This document shows positions 38,877-40,392 of a DNA stretch of 40,392 nt, piece after piece. The notes beneath the pieces were generated by a model, which ran no database searches, was not told where the DNA came from, and saw only the letters and a program-made list of their open reading frames with translations. Position numbers and translations under genes: made by a program. Each line of letters opens with the position of its first letter. The first letter of the stretch is position 1. Source of the stretch: Verrucomicrobiota bacterium (GTDB lineage: Bacteria > Verrucomicrobiota > Verrucomicrobiia > Limisphaerales > JACRJY01); contig JACRJY010000087.1 in the NCBI GenBank assembly GCA_016235585.1, positions 1 through 40,392 of the forward strand. Direction: 5' to 3'.

Positions 38877-40392
38877 TTCTTCTTCGCCTTGCCCGCCGCC
38901 TTCTTCTTGCCCTCGCCCTGGTCGAGCGGCCACGGCATCACGCCGGCGCGTTTAGCCCAGGCGTCCCATTGCGCGGACATCTGCTTCACCCGTCCGGGTT
39001 CCTTCGCAGCGAGGTTGTTCATCTCCGTGCGGTCGGCCTCCATGTCGTAGAGTTCCCAGCCGCCGGGGTGTTTGGAGACGAGCTTCCACTTGCCATCGCG
39101 CACGGCGCGGTTGCCCTCGTGCTCCCAAAAGATCGGCTGCGGACGGTTCAAATTCTTTCCGGTGAACGCCGGCGCGAGGCTCACGCCCTCCATCGGCTGG
39201 ATTTTGTTGCCGTTGAACTCCGCGGGGTATTTCGCGCCGGACAAATCCACGCACGTCGCCAGCAGATCGACCAGGTGCCCTGGTTGTTTCTCCAGCGCGT
39301 TGCGGCGCGGCGCGGCGATGCCTGCCGGCCAGTGCGCGATCAGCGGCGTGCTGATGCCACCCTCGTGCTCCCAGTGCTTGTATTCGCGGAACGGTGTATT
39401 GCAGACGTTCGCCCAGTTGCGCCCGTAGGCGATGAACGTGTCCGCGCCGCCGGGCATCACGCCCGCGCCCTGCCGCATCGGAAAGCCGTCGCGCGTCTGC
39501 TTGGGAATCATGTCGGGCTGGAGGAAATCCTTCGCCAGCGCCGGCAGGGTGGGCCGCTCGGCACGGGGTTTGAATTCGCCCGCGCGACCGAGGGTCTCGG
39601 CGCAGCCGCCGTTGTCTTGCAGGAAAAGAATCAGCGTGTTGTCGAACTGGCCGTTCTGTTTCAGCGTCGCCACGAGCCGCCCGATGCCCTGATCCATACA
39701 GTCCACCATCGCGGCATACACTTCCATGCAGCGCGCCTCCCACGCCTTGTTCTCCTGCTTCTCCCAGATGCCCGCTTGTGGCGAGACCTGCCAGCGCGGG
39801 TCGAGCAGGGCGAGCTTTTTCATTTTCGCCAGCCGCGCCGCGCGGATGGCGTCATAACCGGCGTCATACTTGCCCTTGTATTTGGCGATGTCGGATTCCT
39901 TCGCGTGCATCGGCCAGTGCGCGGCGGTGTAGGCCACATACATGAAGAACGGTTTGCCCCCGTGGTCGCGCCGATGCTCGGTGGCAAACCGCGCGGCGTG
40001 ATCCGTGATCGCGTCGGTGTAGTAAAACTCCTTCGGCTGATACTCCCCGTCGGCATAAGGCGAGATGAACCGGTTGTCACGCACCAGCGTATTCGGGTCG
40101 AAGAAACTGCCCGCGCCGTGAATCGTGCCGTAGAAGCGATCAAAGCCGCGCTGGAGCGGCCAGTTGTATTTGTCGGCGTCCGACTCGGCCTTCGCCTTCT
40201 TCGTCACGTGCCACTTGCCCGCAACGTAGCTGCGGTAGCCCGCGCCCTGGAGCGCCTCGGCGATGGTGACGGCGCGGCGGCTCAAGTCGCCCGCGTAGGC
40301 TTCGCCGACCTTCGTGCTCCAGTCGTCCACCATGTGGCCGATGCCCGCCTGGTGCGCGTAAAGCCCCGTGAGCAGCGCCGCGCGCGTCGGGC
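38873..40392 (-). CDS. Type I sulfatase, 5' end beyond the window
   Basis: About 505 residues are visible. The frame enters at the window edge with PTRAALLTGLYAHQAGIGHM, the second half of the C/S-x-P-T-R signature, so the formylglycine residue and signal peptide lie just outside. Later motifs are KWHVTKKAKAE after YVAGKW, MYVAYTAAHWPMHA, and DNTLILFLQDNGGCAETLGR with conserved Asp-Asn metal ligands. C-terminus is Lys-rich (GKKKAAGKAKKK). It is similar in layout to the downstream sulfatase, with which it is translationally coupled, suggesting tandem duplication and divergence. The ATG at 40333 is internal. Confidence 0.92.
   Translation of the reverse strand, partial: PTRAALLTGLYAHQAGIGHMVDDWSTKVGEAYAGDLSRRAVTIAEALQGAGYRSYVAGKWHVTKKAKAESDADKYNWPLQRGFDRFYGTIHGAGSFFDPNTLVRDNRFISPYADGEYQPKEFYYTDAITDHAARFATEHRRDHGGKPFFMYVAYTAAHWPMHAKESDIAKYKGKYDAGYDAIRAARLAKMKKLALLDPRWQVSPQAGIWEKQENKAWEARCMEVYAAMVDCMDQGIGRLVATLKQNGQFDNTLILFLQDNGGCAETLGRAGEFKPRAERPTLPALAKDFLQPDMIPKQTRDGFPMRQGAGVMPGGADTFIAYGRNWANVCNTPFREYKHWEHEGGISTPLIAHWPAGIAAPRRNALEKQPGHLVDLLATCVDLSGAKYPAEFNGNKIQPMEGVSLAPAFTGKNLNRPQPIFWEHEGNRAVRDGKWKLVSKHPGGWELYDMEADRTEMNNLAAKEPGRVKQMSAQWDAWAKRAGVMPWPLDQGEGKKKAAGKAKKK

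Overview
The window is GC-rich bacterial chromosome. It most likely comes from a Verrucomicrobiota-type organism, or a close relative in the Planctomycetota-Verrucomicrobiota-Chlamydiota group. The reasons are a Gram-negative envelope set (tolQRAB-pal, Tat, HflK/HflC), several secreted type I sulfatases, SGNH and DUF1080 proteins, a secreted FAD oxidoreductase, and many dispersed imperfect inverted repeats between genes. This assignment comes from gene content only; there is no rRNA or marker tree.

Layout. 1-4.7 kb: a 5'-truncated hflC, hflK, a small AT-richer membrane protein and a P1B metal ATPase, with repeat elements between hflC and hflK. 4.8-6.95 kb: a complete type II restriction-modification locus, made of an XRE controller and an HNH endonuclease facing a C5-cytosine methyltransferase, with matching putative controller boxes in front of both arms. 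7.1-11.5 kb: a short unknown gene, then an ABC ATPase, an ABC permease and a conserved-looking membrane-anchored protein. 11.6-13.5 kb: oppB-oppC-type permeases on the minus strand. 13.6-19.7 kb: one long minus-strand envelope block, tolQ-tolR-tolA-tolB-pal-(broken tatA)-tatA-tatC, in which TatC carries a His-rich N-terminal extension of about 155 residues. 19.7-21.6 kb: a small possible ribbon-helix-helix gene, an orphan sugar ABC permease and a truncated secreted-protein gene. 21.6-27.6 kb: a tightly coupled minus-strand operon of a MetE-core-like protein, a secreted FAD oxidoreductase, an SGNH-DUF1080 fusion, an SGNH hydrolase and a sialidase-type beta-propeller, next to a sulfatase (27.9-29.5 kb) and two more sulfatases at 37.1-40.4 kb. 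Together these look like a glycan desulfation, deacylation and cleavage locus.

The most unusual part is 29.9-36.1 kb. It is a minus-strand cassette, interrupting the sulfatase region, of four genes: a sigma-70-family sigma factor, a GHKL (MORC/MutL/Hsp90-type) ATPase, a second divergent GHKL ATPase sharing the same motifs, and a 689-residue protein that resembles the DUF4338/DruA family of Druantia anti-phage systems. Two inverted copies of one ~90-105 bp repeat bracket the cassette almost exactly. An 11-bp perfect inverted repeat sits just before the sigma gene, and a perfect 10-bp hairpin sits between the two ATPase genes. I know no named defence system with this composition, so it is the best candidate for an undescribed system; its function is inferred, not shown.

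A second theme is dispersed repeats entering coding sequence: the signal peptide of one sulfatase, the N-terminus of oppC and a loop of the metal ATPase all appear to be built from intergenic repeat DNA. I saw no rRNA, tRNA, CRISPR array or recognisable insertion-sequence transposase.
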